Below, in pieces: positions 51,048 through 62,175 of a DNA stretch of 64,000 nt (position 1 is its first letter; each line of letters begins with the position of its first letter). A program made the translations under genes and the position numbers. Below the pieces are notes generated by a model. It searched no databases. It was not told the origin of the DNA and worked only from the letters and a program-made list of their open reading frames with translations. The DNA is from Thysanoteuthis rhombus (lineage: Eukaryota > Mollusca > Cephalopoda > Oegopsida > Thysanoteuthidae), in NCBI GenBank assembly GCA_963457665.1, contig OY735206.1, forward strand, positions 51,633,368-51,697,367. Direction: 5' to 3'.

Positions 51048-51659
51048 ATATCACAAAAATAGCAAAAAATAAAAATATCTTCAGTGTTAATCTTTATCAT
51101 GCCTTCCATCGGATACAAATTTGGAAAACAATAAAAATAAACAATACGAAATCAAAGTATTTATTTACTATTATCAATCTATGTTGAATGGTCTGCCTCG
51201 TCACTTTTTGATTTCTCTTGCTTTATTTCTCTCTGCCTTCCCTTCTTGACTTTTTCTTTCCCTTCAAGTGCTTTTTTATTTTACTACAAAAGTTATAAGC
51301 ATTTTTGGACACTTTATCAAAAGGCTGATATTTTGAGGGAAGATCCATGCATACAGCGTATATCTGAGAATTCACGCACGTACCAACATTAAACACACGG
51401 AACTTATTTATACTTGATAGTCCAGGCTTTTCCCCTTGCTACCTGCCTTCCTCATCCGTCAAACATATGCAAAACTTCTTTCAATAACATTCCAATAGAG
51501 AAAATAGTTTGCATAAACACCTTTCTAAGAACTCCATTGAGAGCCCAAATTTATACAGTCAAAACCTTGCAAATGTTAAACAAGACACTGAGCTGATCGT
51601 GAAGGGATATCAAAGAATAAATCCATGTTTAAAATTACAACATACAGAAACCATACCTA

Positions 51660-51815
51660 TCTGCCAGTCTATAAGATGCATCATTACCGAAGTTATTTGG
51701 GGGACTGTCACTCACTGCAACTCATCCAAAAACCTGGCTGTCCATTTAAAGCTTAGATAGACAAAACCTTACCCATAATACTAAGTATTATTTGTGTAGT
51801 TTTTTTTTTTTTTTT
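51660..51815 (+). repeat. Dispersed repeat, 5' part of the 1.4-kb/6.2-kb family
   Basis: It aligns with 1381-1530: GCCAGTCTATAAG, CACTGCAACTCATCCAAA, CTGTCCAT and the T-rich continuation after ATTTGTGTAG. Roughly two thirds of positions look identical by eye. Confidence 0.5.
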
Positions 51816-52204
51816 AATTGAATGTTTGTCTTATGCTGGCAAAGTACAGCAAGTAATTCTGCATAAGATGCCAAAACTTGAAAAATTACCTCTGTACTTG
51901 ATATTGATTAGTGAAAAAAAACTTCTGTTATTTGACAAAGTATGTGAATGAGAAAAATGTTAAAAGAATTTCATATCACCGAATTGTAACTCAGTGCTTT
52001 ATTTTTGGGATCTGATTTTCAAAGAAAATTACATCAATTGAAATACTGCCTCTCATGTTTGAGATAATGGCATTGTCGTTTCAACATTCACACTATACTT
52101 TGAAAGTCATTTTCAATGGGGGAGGGTCATATGGCACCAGAAGCATAGCTCAAGATTTGGTGACCTGCAGTAAGTTCCTTGAAGAGCCCCACCCTCCAAC
52201 ATCT

Positions 52205-52625
52205 ATTACACTAGTTCCCAACCTGGGAGCCACAATCTCCTGAAGGTTCACTAAGGTTTCACTGGAGGCCCATGGACAGATATTGAGCTTGTTGAGTAGG
52301 CAATCCATTTAGAAGCAGTGATTTACCTAGATATTTGATGACTCAGGCAGGAGGCTTGCCTCCTTTAGGGCCCCCTTTCAACATTTAGTGAGATTTGTTA
52401 TAGTATGATGTTAGTAGAAACATATTTAGCGTACAGAACAACTATTCTAAAATCTATTGGGGGCTTGGACGATTCAAATTTGCCCCCACCCTCTCCCTCA
52501 GCTATGTCCCCTGCCTAGCACCTTTGAAGGGGGCCATATCAGTTGTATACCTATTTGATTGGAGATCTTGGCATCTGAGAAGAGCTCTCAAGAGGACTGT
52601 GACTAAAAAAAGGGTTAAGAGATCT
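52205..52625. mobile_element. Probable hAT-type non-autonomous element
   Basis: The left end ACTAGTTCCCAACCTGGGAG resembles the CAGTGGTTCCCAACCTGGG end of hAT elements. The right end AAAAAAAGGGTTAAGAGATC is a weak inverse. The interior carries CCCCC/GGGG blocks. Boundaries and target duplication are not established. Confidence 0.35.
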
Positions 52626-53231
52626 GGATCTGGTCATCAGAAATTCCTGCAGGCAGTGTGAATCTTTTTTTTAGAATGCAAGTAAGTAAAGATTCAAGTC
52701 TTACATGATCAAATTAGCAGTCATTCATTGTTTTCTGAAGAGAAACAATGAAGAACCCTTCTAATTCATCAAAACCTTTCATTACATAAACTTGAAGACA
52801 TGCAATATCTTTAACCTAAAAAATAGAGAGACAAGAACCAAACGTTTTTCCTTCAATATTTTTATATTGTAAATCAATCATCTGCTGTCATCAGAACGGA
52901 CACCAAGTGAGGATTCAGTTTTGCATCATACATACATTACATATCGAACACTCACTGTAGAGCCAATTCACCAGCTTCCACTTGAAAAGTAACTTTTTCC
53001 CAGAAATGAAAATTTTCCAGAAGAATTGAGTAGGTCAGATTCAGTCAGAGCAGATCAAACCATTTAAGAAAATACATTTCCATTAAAAAGTGCTGTTTTG
53101 CTAAACAGAATCTTGAGCCAAAAGAAAGAATTATATTTTATGACAGAATTTAACCGACCTAAAGACCAATATTTCTTGTGTAGGTTGGCAGTTCAATCGG
53201 TGAAATATAGGGAAAAAAAACAAAACAGTGT

Positions 53232-53237
53232 ACTTAC
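53232..53237 (-). other. Splice donor of Slo exon 1
   Basis: Read on the minus strand, the exon ends ...ATTTTG and is followed by GTAAGTAC, a near-perfect U1 donor. The cut falls between codons (phase 0) after Leu134. Read-through would give an unrelated tail (Val-Ser-Thr-Leu) and soon a stop, so splicing is required to make channel. Confidence 0.92.
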
Positions 53238-53639
53238 CAAAATTCGCCCTGTTGTTGTCTGTCCTGATATGAGTTCTCCTGCCCAATCTTTAGCCTCAGT
53301 CATCCATCCAATTTCAGGATCGGATGTTCTGAGAAAAGGTTTCTGTCCAGCAGCTTCGGCCGCTTGAGCAGTACCAGGTGGACAGTTTTTTGCATTAAGC
53401 ACGGCAGGAGTATTAGATTGGCGACAACAAATTATACTTCCAATCCGGCATATTATAATGATCACAAATCCGGTCGTAAAGGTGATCAAACTGGACGACA
53501 AGAATACATTCCACCGGTGATCATGGCATATCCATGTGTCGTTCGTACCGGCGGAAGAGGAGGCAGAGGTCATGAGATCCACGTCGCCGGGGTTTGTGCA
53601 GTTGACCAGCGACATGTTACTGTTACATAGAGGGGACAT
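53238..53639 (-). CDS. slo: Slo1/slowpoke BK potassium channel alpha subunit, first coding exon (partial gene)
   Basis: This exon encodes the N-terminus of a large-conductance, voltage- and calcium-activated potassium channel of the plasma membrane. It gives 134 codons. Residues 1-43 are a Ser/Thr/Asn-rich extracellular tail with two N-glycosylation sequons (Asn8-Met-Ser, Asn13-Cys-Thr). Residues 44-70 form the S0 membrane segment typical of Slo1. Cys71-Cys72 just after S0 correspond to the palmitoylated cysteines of vertebrate BK. Residues 109-134 hold the diagnostic stretch before S1, including GWMTEAKDWAGELISGQT, which is essentially the Drosophila Slo sequence. The reading frame runs into a consensus donor (GTAAGT) in phase 0, exactly where the family continues with Val-Leu-Val of S1. 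An in-frame TAG at 53649-53651 lies upstream of Met1. S1-S6, the pore and the RCK domains are not in the window. Identity is near certain; the start codon is less certain because Met9 has a better Kozak context. Confidence 0.95.
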
Positions 53640-54819
53640 TGGTTTGTGCTAAACAAGTAACGTTTCGGGGATGCTTTGTTTTTTCTTCAGTATTTTCAAT
53701 TTCCAAGCTGGATGTTATTTTAAATCATCTAAATATGTATGCTTGTTTTCACGTTTTATTTAATAATTCTGCAAACAATTTATTTCGGAAACGTTGGCTC
53801 ACTCTCTCTTCTCAAACCTGGTTTAAACCAGCTAATCAAATCCAATAACTTTTTTTTCTTGTGGTATATATTTTTATTCTTATTTCCACTCATGTTAATC
53901 CGTTTATTAGAGTGCTCCAATTTGAAAGAGTTTTCAATTTCCGTTTTTTGCCTGGAAAATAAATTGCAGTTTAAGTAAGCAGAAGAACGTACAACAAATA
54001 ATAATTATGAATTATTTTTGAATTTTCGTTGAATTAACACTAACAGAAGTAGATTTGCAAAAAAATTACCCCGTCCGTTTTTGTTTTTTTTTTTGTGCTG
54101 TAAAATAATTGCAACTAATTAATCCATGAATATTTCAGTTGAATTCTATTTGTCTATTTTTCCAAGTTTCTATGCAAACTTGTCTTTCTACAATAATTCA
54201 TATTTCCTGGGTGCATTGTAGGTAAATGAAGCCCAATTGAAATTGAAAGAAACACGTGTCCTCTCACAATATAAGATATCATCTTTCGTATTATTTTATT
54301 ACACGTGCATTACCAAACTTACTGTGTTAGTCAAGATGTTATTTGTTGTTGCTGTAGATAGACAGAAGTGTCACAATTTCACTTGTTTTCTCACACACGA
54401 ATCAATCTCACTGTTAATTTTTTTCCACCAAGAAAACGATAATTACGAGTTCACTTTTATGCTTCTTTGACTTTTTTTTTTTGTAGAATCGATTATTTTC
54501 TTTGGTTTTGAGTTGTTCGTTACTTCCTTTCTCGCGTTGTCGTTTCCTCTTCTTTTTATACGCAAATATTAAGGTTTCGCTTTTTTTCCATTCTTACGAT
54601 ATCCAAAAAAAAAAAAAATGTCCGTTATACTTCTCCTTCTCGAATATCACAGAGAAAGAAAGAGAGACATTAAAAACAAAACTTGAATTTTTAGTAATTT
54701 GCGTGGTAAGGAAAAAAATCAAGGTGAATTAAGAGCTGGAAGAAGTTTACTTTCTTTCCTACTACTGACTGTTCCAAATTCATTTTTGCTAACCTAAAAC
54801 CGTAAAACGCTATGAAAAA

Positions 54820-54965
54820 TTAAGACCGAAGCATAGATGAAAGTCGATGGTAGGCTGACGTCCTGTCTCTCTCTGATGACAGGGTCGACTTATTGTGATC
54901 ATCTGTTTCGCCGAAGCGGTGGGGGGTGACAGTTCTTCCCCGCGTCCTCTTGTCCGACCCACCTT
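54820..54965 (-). promoter_or_regulatory. CpG-enriched segment with a CRE-like site, candidate Slo 5'UTR/promoter
   Basis: In otherwise AT-rich DNA this stretch has many CpG dinucleotides and a TGACGTC motif at 54856-54862, one base short of the palindromic cAMP-response element. On the minus strand it is preceded by a (GA)n tract at about 54.99-55.02 kb. Drosophila slo is known to respond to CREB, so the motif is suggestive only. Confidence 0.3.
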
Positions 54966-54991
54966 CTCTGTCTCCTTTCCTTATTTTTTTT

Positions 54992-55022
<31 letters not shown>
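54992..55022. repeat. (CT)n/(CA)n microsatellite; (GA)n on the Slo strand
   Basis: A run of alternating CT followed by four to five CA units, embedded in a wider pyrimidine-rich region (54.96-55.10 kb). On the Slo strand it is a GAGA tract about 1.35 kb upstream of the start codon. Confidence 0.9.
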
Positions 55023-56961
55023 TCTGTCTTTCTCTCTTTTCCCCCTCTTTCTCTTTCGTTGTCGTTGGCTTTTTTTCTTCCTCGGGCTAGCAGCAGTATC
55101 GTAAAAAAATCGTACCCAGCTGCTATTACAGTCATAGATGCGTGAAATATGTTTATATTTCCTTCTTCACACCATCCTTCTTTTTTTTTCATAGGTTGTT
55201 GATTAGTGCGTGTACCTTATGAGAAACTCTTATCGTTGTAGTGTTTTATGATATACATGTGGTGAGTGCGACCAGTAATGTGGGATGAACGGTTCGATCA
55301 GTTCCAGTGACAAGAAAAAATAATTAATTCAACAAAAAAAATAAACTCGCACTGCTGAGACAATATCAAACTAAAGAGCATGTGTTTCTTCTGCTGCTTC
55401 TGAGAGAATGAAAAAAATGGCTTTGAGTTTTGTTTACTATGTGGACCCAAACATTCGGTTATTTAATTATGACACGCGCCACTTACACCTATATTTCTAT
55501 TTGGTTCTTCAACATCTAAGAATTCCTGGGTTGATGGATTGAATAAACAGGATGCTAATGAAAGCGTGGAGTGCTGATTTTTATACATATATATATTTCT
55601 TTGATTGAATGAACAAATTGTAGTAAAGGTAAGAAAATTGAAAATAAAAGTAAGTTTGTCTTTGCTACTTTTTTTTCTTGGTTGTTTAGGGAGGGGTATT
55701 TTCAGTTAATAATCATTACCATACACCTGGGGATCAATCAGTATCAGATCCGTTAAAACCGTACTTCTTGACAATGTCCACATCAGAAACCTCGCCTCTC
55801 GCATGCGTAATGTGAAGAGTTTTGCAAATAGTGTTTGGTTGGTTATTAATATCTCTTTTCTTAAAATAATGATTCGCTTTTAACGTAAACAACTGTCACC
55901 ATAGCATCGGTCGATTGGTTGGTTTGTTGAAGAAAAAAAAGTAAATCTGATTGTAAGTCAGGCCCAGGAGTAGCAAGTTCAAGTCTAAATGAAGTGAAGT
56001 GCAGTTTCTAAAGAAACAGCCTTGTTGCTAGCTTGGGTTGGATTGTTAGAAAATCTCAGGAGAAATGTGGAATTATTGGTAACTAATGAGTTTTTTTAAG
56101 GGCGAGTTTATTCGTGAGAAAGCAGTAAATTGACAAGATTATTACAACAATACGTAGCATGAATAAAATGAGAGAAAAGGTACTAACTAGTTTCTTCGTA
56201 CTTACTAACAAAACAGCTGTATTCTTCGGTAATTCCCTGAGTCATGTCACAGAATGAAATCTTTTTCATGTCTTCATTAGAAGCGGTATTTGAAAGAAGG
56301 CTAGGTAAGTTCTCATTCCAGTGCAAAAAGGTGTTGAGTAATTTGATAGCTAGAGCTGACTCTATGTTATGTACTGCTTGCAGCTGGGGATGTTTATTGT
56401 GGTTGTTGGTTGTTGCTAGTGGTGAGGGTGGCCTTAATGTTCTGTTACCGTGAGTATAACGTTAAAAAAAAAAAAGGAACCAGGTGATGAGAAGGAAGAG
56501 GATGTGAAGATTGAGAAAGTGAGAGAGAGAAGGGGAGAGAGAGATGACGAGTAATGAAATAACTGGAAAATAGAGAGTGATACAATATTGCAATCGGTGC
56601 CAAGTGAACAATGAAAACTGAGCGTGAGTATTATCTCAGAAATTAAAATTTAAAAGATGTGGATTGATTTTAGTGTGAGTTTCAGTTCCGAGAATTACAG
56701 ATGTCGGCTCGGGCTACACGATTGAAAGTTGTTATCACTGGGTAGACAAAAATGGTAAAACCATCACTAATCTTGGACCAGCATTTTCTTTCATCTTAAT
56801 TTCCTTTAGTTGCCTTTCGTCGCAAAAATAGATCAGGATAAAACAGTAAAATCTTCTAATTAGTAAATCTGTGTGTGCAATTTTTCAATTTGATTTGGAA
56901 ATCAAATCTGTCAAAAGTGTAAACAAAATTTACCAAGTTCTAAAAAAATATCACTGGTACC

Positions 56962-56986
56962 ATTTTATTTTATTTTATTTTATTTT
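56962..56986. repeat. (TTTTA)n microsatellite
   Basis: Five TTTTA units. Confidence 0.9.
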
Positions 56987-58169
56987 TTGTTTTTGTTTCG
57001 ATAATTTGTATGTATAATTGCTTCATCTAACTAAAACTAGTTACTACTGTGTGTGTAACACCAAAGGTTTTGTTAGAGGTAGCAGGTATCTTTGCGTGGG
57101 TTAATTTTGCGCGTGTGCGTGCGTTTCTTCAGAGGAAATAGTACGTGTGTGTAACTGGGAGCAGAATTTAAAATATTTCACGTTTAATACTTTTGTGTGT
57201 GTGGATTCGGTACTACTACTTACTAGTGTTAGTATTAAATTGTTCGTTCTTTTGCAGCAGCTGTACAAATACGGGTACCCTGGGTGTGCGCGTGTGTGTG
57301 TTTTGTGGTGTTAATTTCCCCGCTACCTGTGTAATTTTGGACTTCACTCACTCATTTTACAACTGGTATGAATATACAACAACGAAGTTCAACCAACTGA
57401 ATCAGCCATGCGTGAATAATAGATAACTTCGATGATGCGCTTACACAACATTTGTACACATTATCCATACGATTGGTATCATCCAATCTTCTTTTCCTTT
57501 ATATTTATTTTTTACTTACTTCTCTCTCACTCTTTTCTCTCCTTCTTCAATCTTCATGTTCAGTGAATAATGTAAATGAGAAGATAAATATGATGATTAA
57601 TTCTCTCACTAACTGTGCAAAAATGTTTCGACAATATTTCTTTTTTTTTTTTTTTTTAATCCAGGAAGAAAAAATCAACGTCTGCGAGAGCTGCTATGTT
57701 TGATTTAAGGAACAATTAATGGTCAGAAAGAAGTCCATGACGAATCCTGGAACAATAAGATGTGACATCCACTAACAAACTCAAGAGCCAAGTCCTTCGT
57801 CTTTCTTTTATCTTCCATGGATACGTGTTTGTGACAGTATTAATTGGGAAAACGGTCCTTCCTTATTCTGAGTAATGCTTTTTGGTGTTAAGTAGCAGTG
57901 AGTGTGTAAATGGGGAGCGTGTAAAGTTAGTTGCAGTCTGTTATGCCTAGTAGTTGTAGTCTTTCATTACGGGTCGATATCACTATAGTATAGCAGCTGG
58001 CAGCTGGTCTGATGATAGTAAGTAGTACAATGTGTATAAGAGCTTTTACTTTCGTTCCAAGTTCACTCAATGCACTCAAAATTATTCATTTATTCAAGTT
58101 CAAGATTAATACTTTTTACGTGCTGTCATTTATTTTTCGTTTTTATTTATTTATGAAAACGAGTTTCAT

Positions 58170-58290
58170 TTATTTACTTCGGGGAACCAGTGATAGCGTC
58201 GGAACTGCGACTAGCGTTGTCGATGTTGATAGCTCTTGGCTTCAGAGCCTTGCATTTACGCACGTTCATATCAGGTGTCTGTTTGTGGTG
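58170..58290. other. CpG-rich unclassified segment, 4.5 kb upstream of Slo exon
   Basis: This segment has clustered CpGs and balanced base composition in contrast to its T-rich surroundings, followed by a (CAT)n run at 58346-58365. It could be a non-coding first exon, a CpG-bearing regulatory element or an old repeat. No family is recognised. Confidence 0.25.
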
Positions 58291-58616
58291 GGTTCCACTA
58301 GAGATCAAGTGACAGCAGGTCTTCTCTCACATTCCCAACACTGACCTCATCATCATCATCATCATTAATCAGAATTTTTCATTCATAACGTGGTAAATGT
58401 GCGTGTCATTTATTGTAGAATAAACCAGAAATGACTCGCGAATTCTCTTCTTGGGACTTGTCGGCAACGATAGGGTAAATGCAAAGTACAAAATAAAGAA
58501 GGTGAGAGAGGTAGTGCTGCAAAGGAAGTCAACACTACTACTACAATAGCAAGGGAAGCTAAAGCATCTGTTATTGCAAGAATTCATCTTCTTCTAATAT
58601 CATCGTTATCAATGAT

Positions 58617-58675
58617 TATCATTATTATTAATGATAAAGATAATATTATTATTAATAATAATAATAATAATAATC
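58617..58675. repeat. (ATT)n/(AAT)n trinucleotide repeats
   Basis: ATT units followed by TAATAATAATAATAATAA in near-palindromic arrangement. Confidence 0.9.
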
Positions 58676-58854
58676 TGAGAGCTCTACGATATCATCTTCA
58701 TTTGCAGACATGTTACAATAACCGTTCAATCGTTCCCTCTCGAATTAATTTTGCATTAATTCATCATTATTTTTCCACTGACATAAACACGACTACTTTA
58801 TTCATTCTTTCCTTTCTTTCTTTCTTTCATTCATTCTTCGCATTTATGACTGTT

Positions 58855-58880
58855 GCTACTACTACTACTACTACTACTTC
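58855..58880. repeat. (ACT)n trinucleotide repeat
   Basis: About eight ACT units, followed by CTGCTGCTGCT. Confidence 0.9.
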
Positions 58881-59439
58881 ATACTGCTGCTGCTATTCTT
58901 TCCACACCATTTCATCCAGAGGAAATTCCAAAAATACAGATTGCATCTTGTCTTTTGTCTTAACAAAATGCTTTTTGATTCTGTCGTTGAAACAGTACTT
59001 TCACGTCGCTCTCCAAGATCTACATATTTCTCGTCCCTTATTCCCCCCTCCCTTTTTCTCTCTATCTTTCTTTCTTTCTCAAACACAGGTAGTACAGAGG
59101 GAACTACTTATCGTGATCGCTTTGAGGCAGGGTCTTTTGGACCACAATAACGGCTGATAACATCAAGCAAGGGATCACTCTAAAGAGATGTTTGGGACCA
59201 GCTGATTTTGATAGCATTATCCATGATTATAATTATTATCAGCCATCTGTATTTACAATCAATCACATGAATGCACAGGTGGGGAGTTATGATGACATCC
59301 TTCCCTCTCTCACACAAACACATACAACATCTTTCTCTCATACACATGCACATAATTAGATGGTCACCATCCCTTCTATTATGTCTCATATCCATACAAT
59401 ATGTTACCTTACACATACAGATCAATTGTTACCATCGTA

Positions 59440-59462
59440 TTTCCTTTCTCTCTCTCTATCTT

Positions 59463-59497
<35 letters not shown>

Positions 59498-59502
59498 CTC
59501 TA
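59440..59502. repeat. (CT)n-(TA)n compound microsatellite
   Basis: Alternating CT interrupted by AT, then about nine TA units and CTCT. Confidence 0.9.
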
Positions 59503-59600
59503 GTTAACATTTATCATTAGGTAACCATATAAATAGGCCATTATACAGGTGCATACATTTATATACTGTACATACACACACTGATAATAGGCTATTCTCA

Positions 59601-59745
59601 ACATTTAACCTCTACACTAAAGTGTAGATATGTATACATGTTATACCCACAAATATATCTATAGACTTGCATATTTAACCTCCACACTAAAGTGTAGGTA
59701 TGTATACATGTTATACCCACAAATATATCTATAGACTTGCATATC
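59601..59745. repeat. Tandem duplication, two 70-bp units with internal palindromes
   Basis: Unit 1 (59601-59670) and unit 2 (59671-59740) differ at only a few positions. Each holds the dyad CTACACTAAAGTGTAG (CCACACTAAAGTGTAG in unit 2) and the dyad-rich TATGTATACATGTTATA. Confidence 0.9.
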
Positions 59746-60169
59746 TATATCGTATAAGCACACTGATCTCTTACTCATAACTATACACGCAGACACATAT
59801 CTCACATTTATTGTCATCTACTGGAATATTCCTTTTCTGGAACACCGATAATCTCGATGTATCCTCATTGTTATAATTTCTTCCTTCCTTTTAGATACAC
59901 ACATGGACATTATTTTCAGCTCCAAAAACAAGTTTTCTATTTGGACAACGATATGCACTTAATGTTGAGCATTTCATTACTAAGCACTGATCTTTTCTTT
60001 AACACTATACACAGGTTCTTGTTATTCTCGTTATATACCCAAATATTATGACTAACAACATGTGGCAATAATCACAGCTACCATCCCATAATAACTACGC
60101 ATGTCAGGGTCAGAGGTTTATATGCAGGGAAACTGACCTTGAGTTCTACATTTTGATTAGATGAATGCT

Positions 60170-60760
60170 GTAGTTATGGACTAGAAGAAAAATTCAAGGG
60201 AATCTGATGAAGGCCAAATTGTTATAGCCAGAAGACTAGGTCAGAGCATTCCTAAAACAGTATGGCTTGTAGTGTGCTCATGTTTAGTTGTGGTGAGTGC
60301 CTATAGGCAGTGGTCTGAGGGAGAGGAAATCATCAACTGCCAGCAAGGCATTGGACAGCCAAGACTTATCAAGGAGTGAAAGGGAGATTTCTCATCAAGT
60401 ACAAGCCAACAGAATGGCTTCTTTGAAATAGATTGCAGACTGCTTTGTAGTGTCCCCTATACTTTTACTTAGGAATTAAATACAACACCCTTCTTTTAGT
60501 TAGATATCGAAAACAGCACTTCCTACGTCGACCCTTATAAAAGCCCTCAACACACATGTTCAAATGCTCATTGGCACCGGCACTCCTAGCTGGTTATGCT
60601 TTTAATTCCTAAGTAAAAGTATAAGGGGTGCAACAGCTTTAATCAAGTTGAAGGAAGGGCTAAGTCACACAGGGTACATTGTTCCTTGTTGCATATGGGG
60701 ATGTGTAGTTACAGGCCAGTCAGAGTACCCATGCTAAACAATGTCCATCAACAAAAGTGT
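60170..60760 (+). pseudogene. Tc1-like transposase N-terminal relic, interrupted by an insertion
   Basis: Before the insertion: GQIVIARRLGQSIPKTVWLV, then SAYRQWSEGEE and GIGQPRLI, i.e. the paired-type helix-turn-helix DNA-binding region and the GRPRL linker of a Tc1 subfamily. Then EISHQVQANRMASLK in another frame. After it: NQVEGRAKSHRVHCSLLHMG, then RPVRVPMLNNVH. One frameshift and at least two stops. The catalytic domain is absent. Confidence 0.75.
60447..60635. mobile_element. 189-bp inverted-repeat element nested in Tc1 relic
   Basis: The terminal inverted repeats of about 33 bp share TATACTTTTACTTAGGAATT. The flanking direct repeats GCTTT (60442-60446 and 60636-60640) look like a 5-bp target duplication. 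Removing the element and one GCTTT restores the Tc1 reading frame across the junction. Superfamily not determined. Confidence 0.8.
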
Positions 60761-61559
60761 TTTCAATAGGCATTTTTTCCAATTGCCTTATGGTAACAGC
60801 ATTAATAGCTGGACACAGAGGGTTAGAATGCTGGGGTTTTTTTTCACAGCTTGAACAGATTTCTGTTTGCTTTTTATGACTTTTTTAACCTCTATATTGC
60901 TTCAGTTTCCCAATATGCACAGCAGTATCTCAACCATACATTACATTAATGTATTGACTTTGCAGTCTATTCCTATCTATTTCCTAATTAGTAATTATAA
61001 TTTTGCTATTTTTTTTATTTCCTTTGATTTTTACTGCTCTACTTTTATTAGGGAAGGACATTTTTGCATTCTAATTCTTCTGAACAACATTGATTTTAAG
61101 AATACTCATCTTTTATGAGCTCATCAGGGTATTGCTAACATTTATATCTTTCTGCCAATGTACAGGATACGAGTTATTACCCAAAAGTTCAATCATCAGT
61201 TGCAGATAAACTGCAATGCTTAACCAAAATTCATTTCCACACGGCCATTGTCCCATGTTACAGGACAACGGACTACTTTATCTGATCAATGAGAGTCCAA
61301 ACCCTGGATCAGGCAGTGGGATTCAGCAGAAAAAGCAGAAACATCATCACAAAGACAAATTAACAAAAGGAATGAAATAACAACTGAATCAACTTATATA
61401 AGATATCCCCCAGTATGGACAGCGGAATGAGATTAGTCTACCTACTGTGAATTGAATAAAGAGTTCTGTTAGAAATTCTGAGAATGTTACCAGATATGAT
61501 GGGCATCTAAAGAAGGCAGAAGGGTACAGTGGCCAGAACTTTGTGATTATAAAAACCAA

Positions 61560-62175
61560 AAAGAGGAAAGCTAATCAGTGTATAATGATGGTTCTGAATG
61601 GGTAAAAAATCTTGGTGCCTATTCGGATAAATCTCTAAACTTAGAAATGCATGTTAATAATGTTGTTTCCCACAATTATGAATTAATCAGAGGTGTCCAT
61701 AGTGTTAGAAACCTAATTTCCAACAATGAAACTGAGCAGCTGATTCGCTCTCTTATTACCAGTAGATTAGACTGTTATAATTCACTTTTATTTGGGCTTG
61801 AATAAATCGCAATTTCACAGACTATGAAAATCTCAAGATTGGGCTGCTCACTTAGTTTTGAAATCTAGGAAATATAAGTTAATTAGAGCCAGCATTATCA
61901 TCCTTCATTGACAGTGTTCAAAGTTTTACTTACAGCATTCAAATGTTTGCATGATATATGCCAGTATGAACTCTGCACTCTTATTGATATCTGGTATTTA
62001 AAGAGTTTGACTTTAGAACTTGTTTTTATGAATACAACTCAGGTATATACCACCTAAACTTTAGAATCATTTACCCATTGACATCCATAACATTATGATA
62101 TCAACACATTTTTAAAAAAGTGAAAAAAAAATTTCTTGTTTTGTATCTTTCATACTTATATAAACTCAGTAAATA
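61560..62175 (+). pseudogene. LINE (Jockey/CR1-like) reverse-transcriptase C-terminal fragment
   Basis: An open segment at 61578-61805 reads WVKNLGAYSDKSLNLEMHVN, then LIRSLITSRLDCYNSLLFGL. These are the VKxLGVxLDxxLxxxxHI and FVxSRLDYCNSLLxGL motifs of LINE reverse transcriptases. Beyond a stop, a frame gives FKVLLTAFKCLHDIC and later FKKVKKKFLVLYLSYL, the FKxLLLTFKCLH and FKxxLKTxLF motifs. The 5' part is missing. Confidence 0.8.

Larger units (their letters stand above)
1..53237 (-). other. Intron 1 of the Slo gene (interior and 5' part)
   Basis: Everything downstream of the donor, in gene orientation, lacks any stretch I can match to Slo S1-S6, the pore signature, or RCK domains. It is filled with repeats and transposon relics on both strands. 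The simplest reading is one intron of at least 53 kb whose acceptor lies outside the window. A small divergent or alternative exon could still be hidden, because I could not run a profile search. Confidence 0.7.
53640..60170 (-). promoter_or_regulatory. 5' flank of Slo: candidate 5'UTR/promoter region, transposon-poor
   Basis: About 6.5 kb upstream of the start codon contains no transposon or SINE that I recognise, unlike the intron side. It carries homopurine/homopyrimidine tracts, GT-rich runs around 57.1-57.3 kb, trinucleotide repeats at 58.3-58.9 kb and two local CpG clusters. A transcription start cannot be placed from sequence alone. The 5'UTR may be spliced. Confidence 0.4.

Noticed and set aside
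51549..51600. Pogo-like start TACAGTCAAAACCTTGCAAA
   Set aside because: No matching inverted end found downstream within a few hundred bases.
53364..53630. Plus-strand open frame of 88 codons overlapping the Slo exon
   Set aside because: It is the opposite-strand shadow of the conserved, CpG-rich Slo coding sequence.
58612..59157. Longest open frame of the window (181 codons, plus strand)
   Set aside because: It is built from ATT/AAT, TTTC and ACT microsatellites giving Ile/Asn/Thr/Phe/Ser runs, and has no domain or homology.
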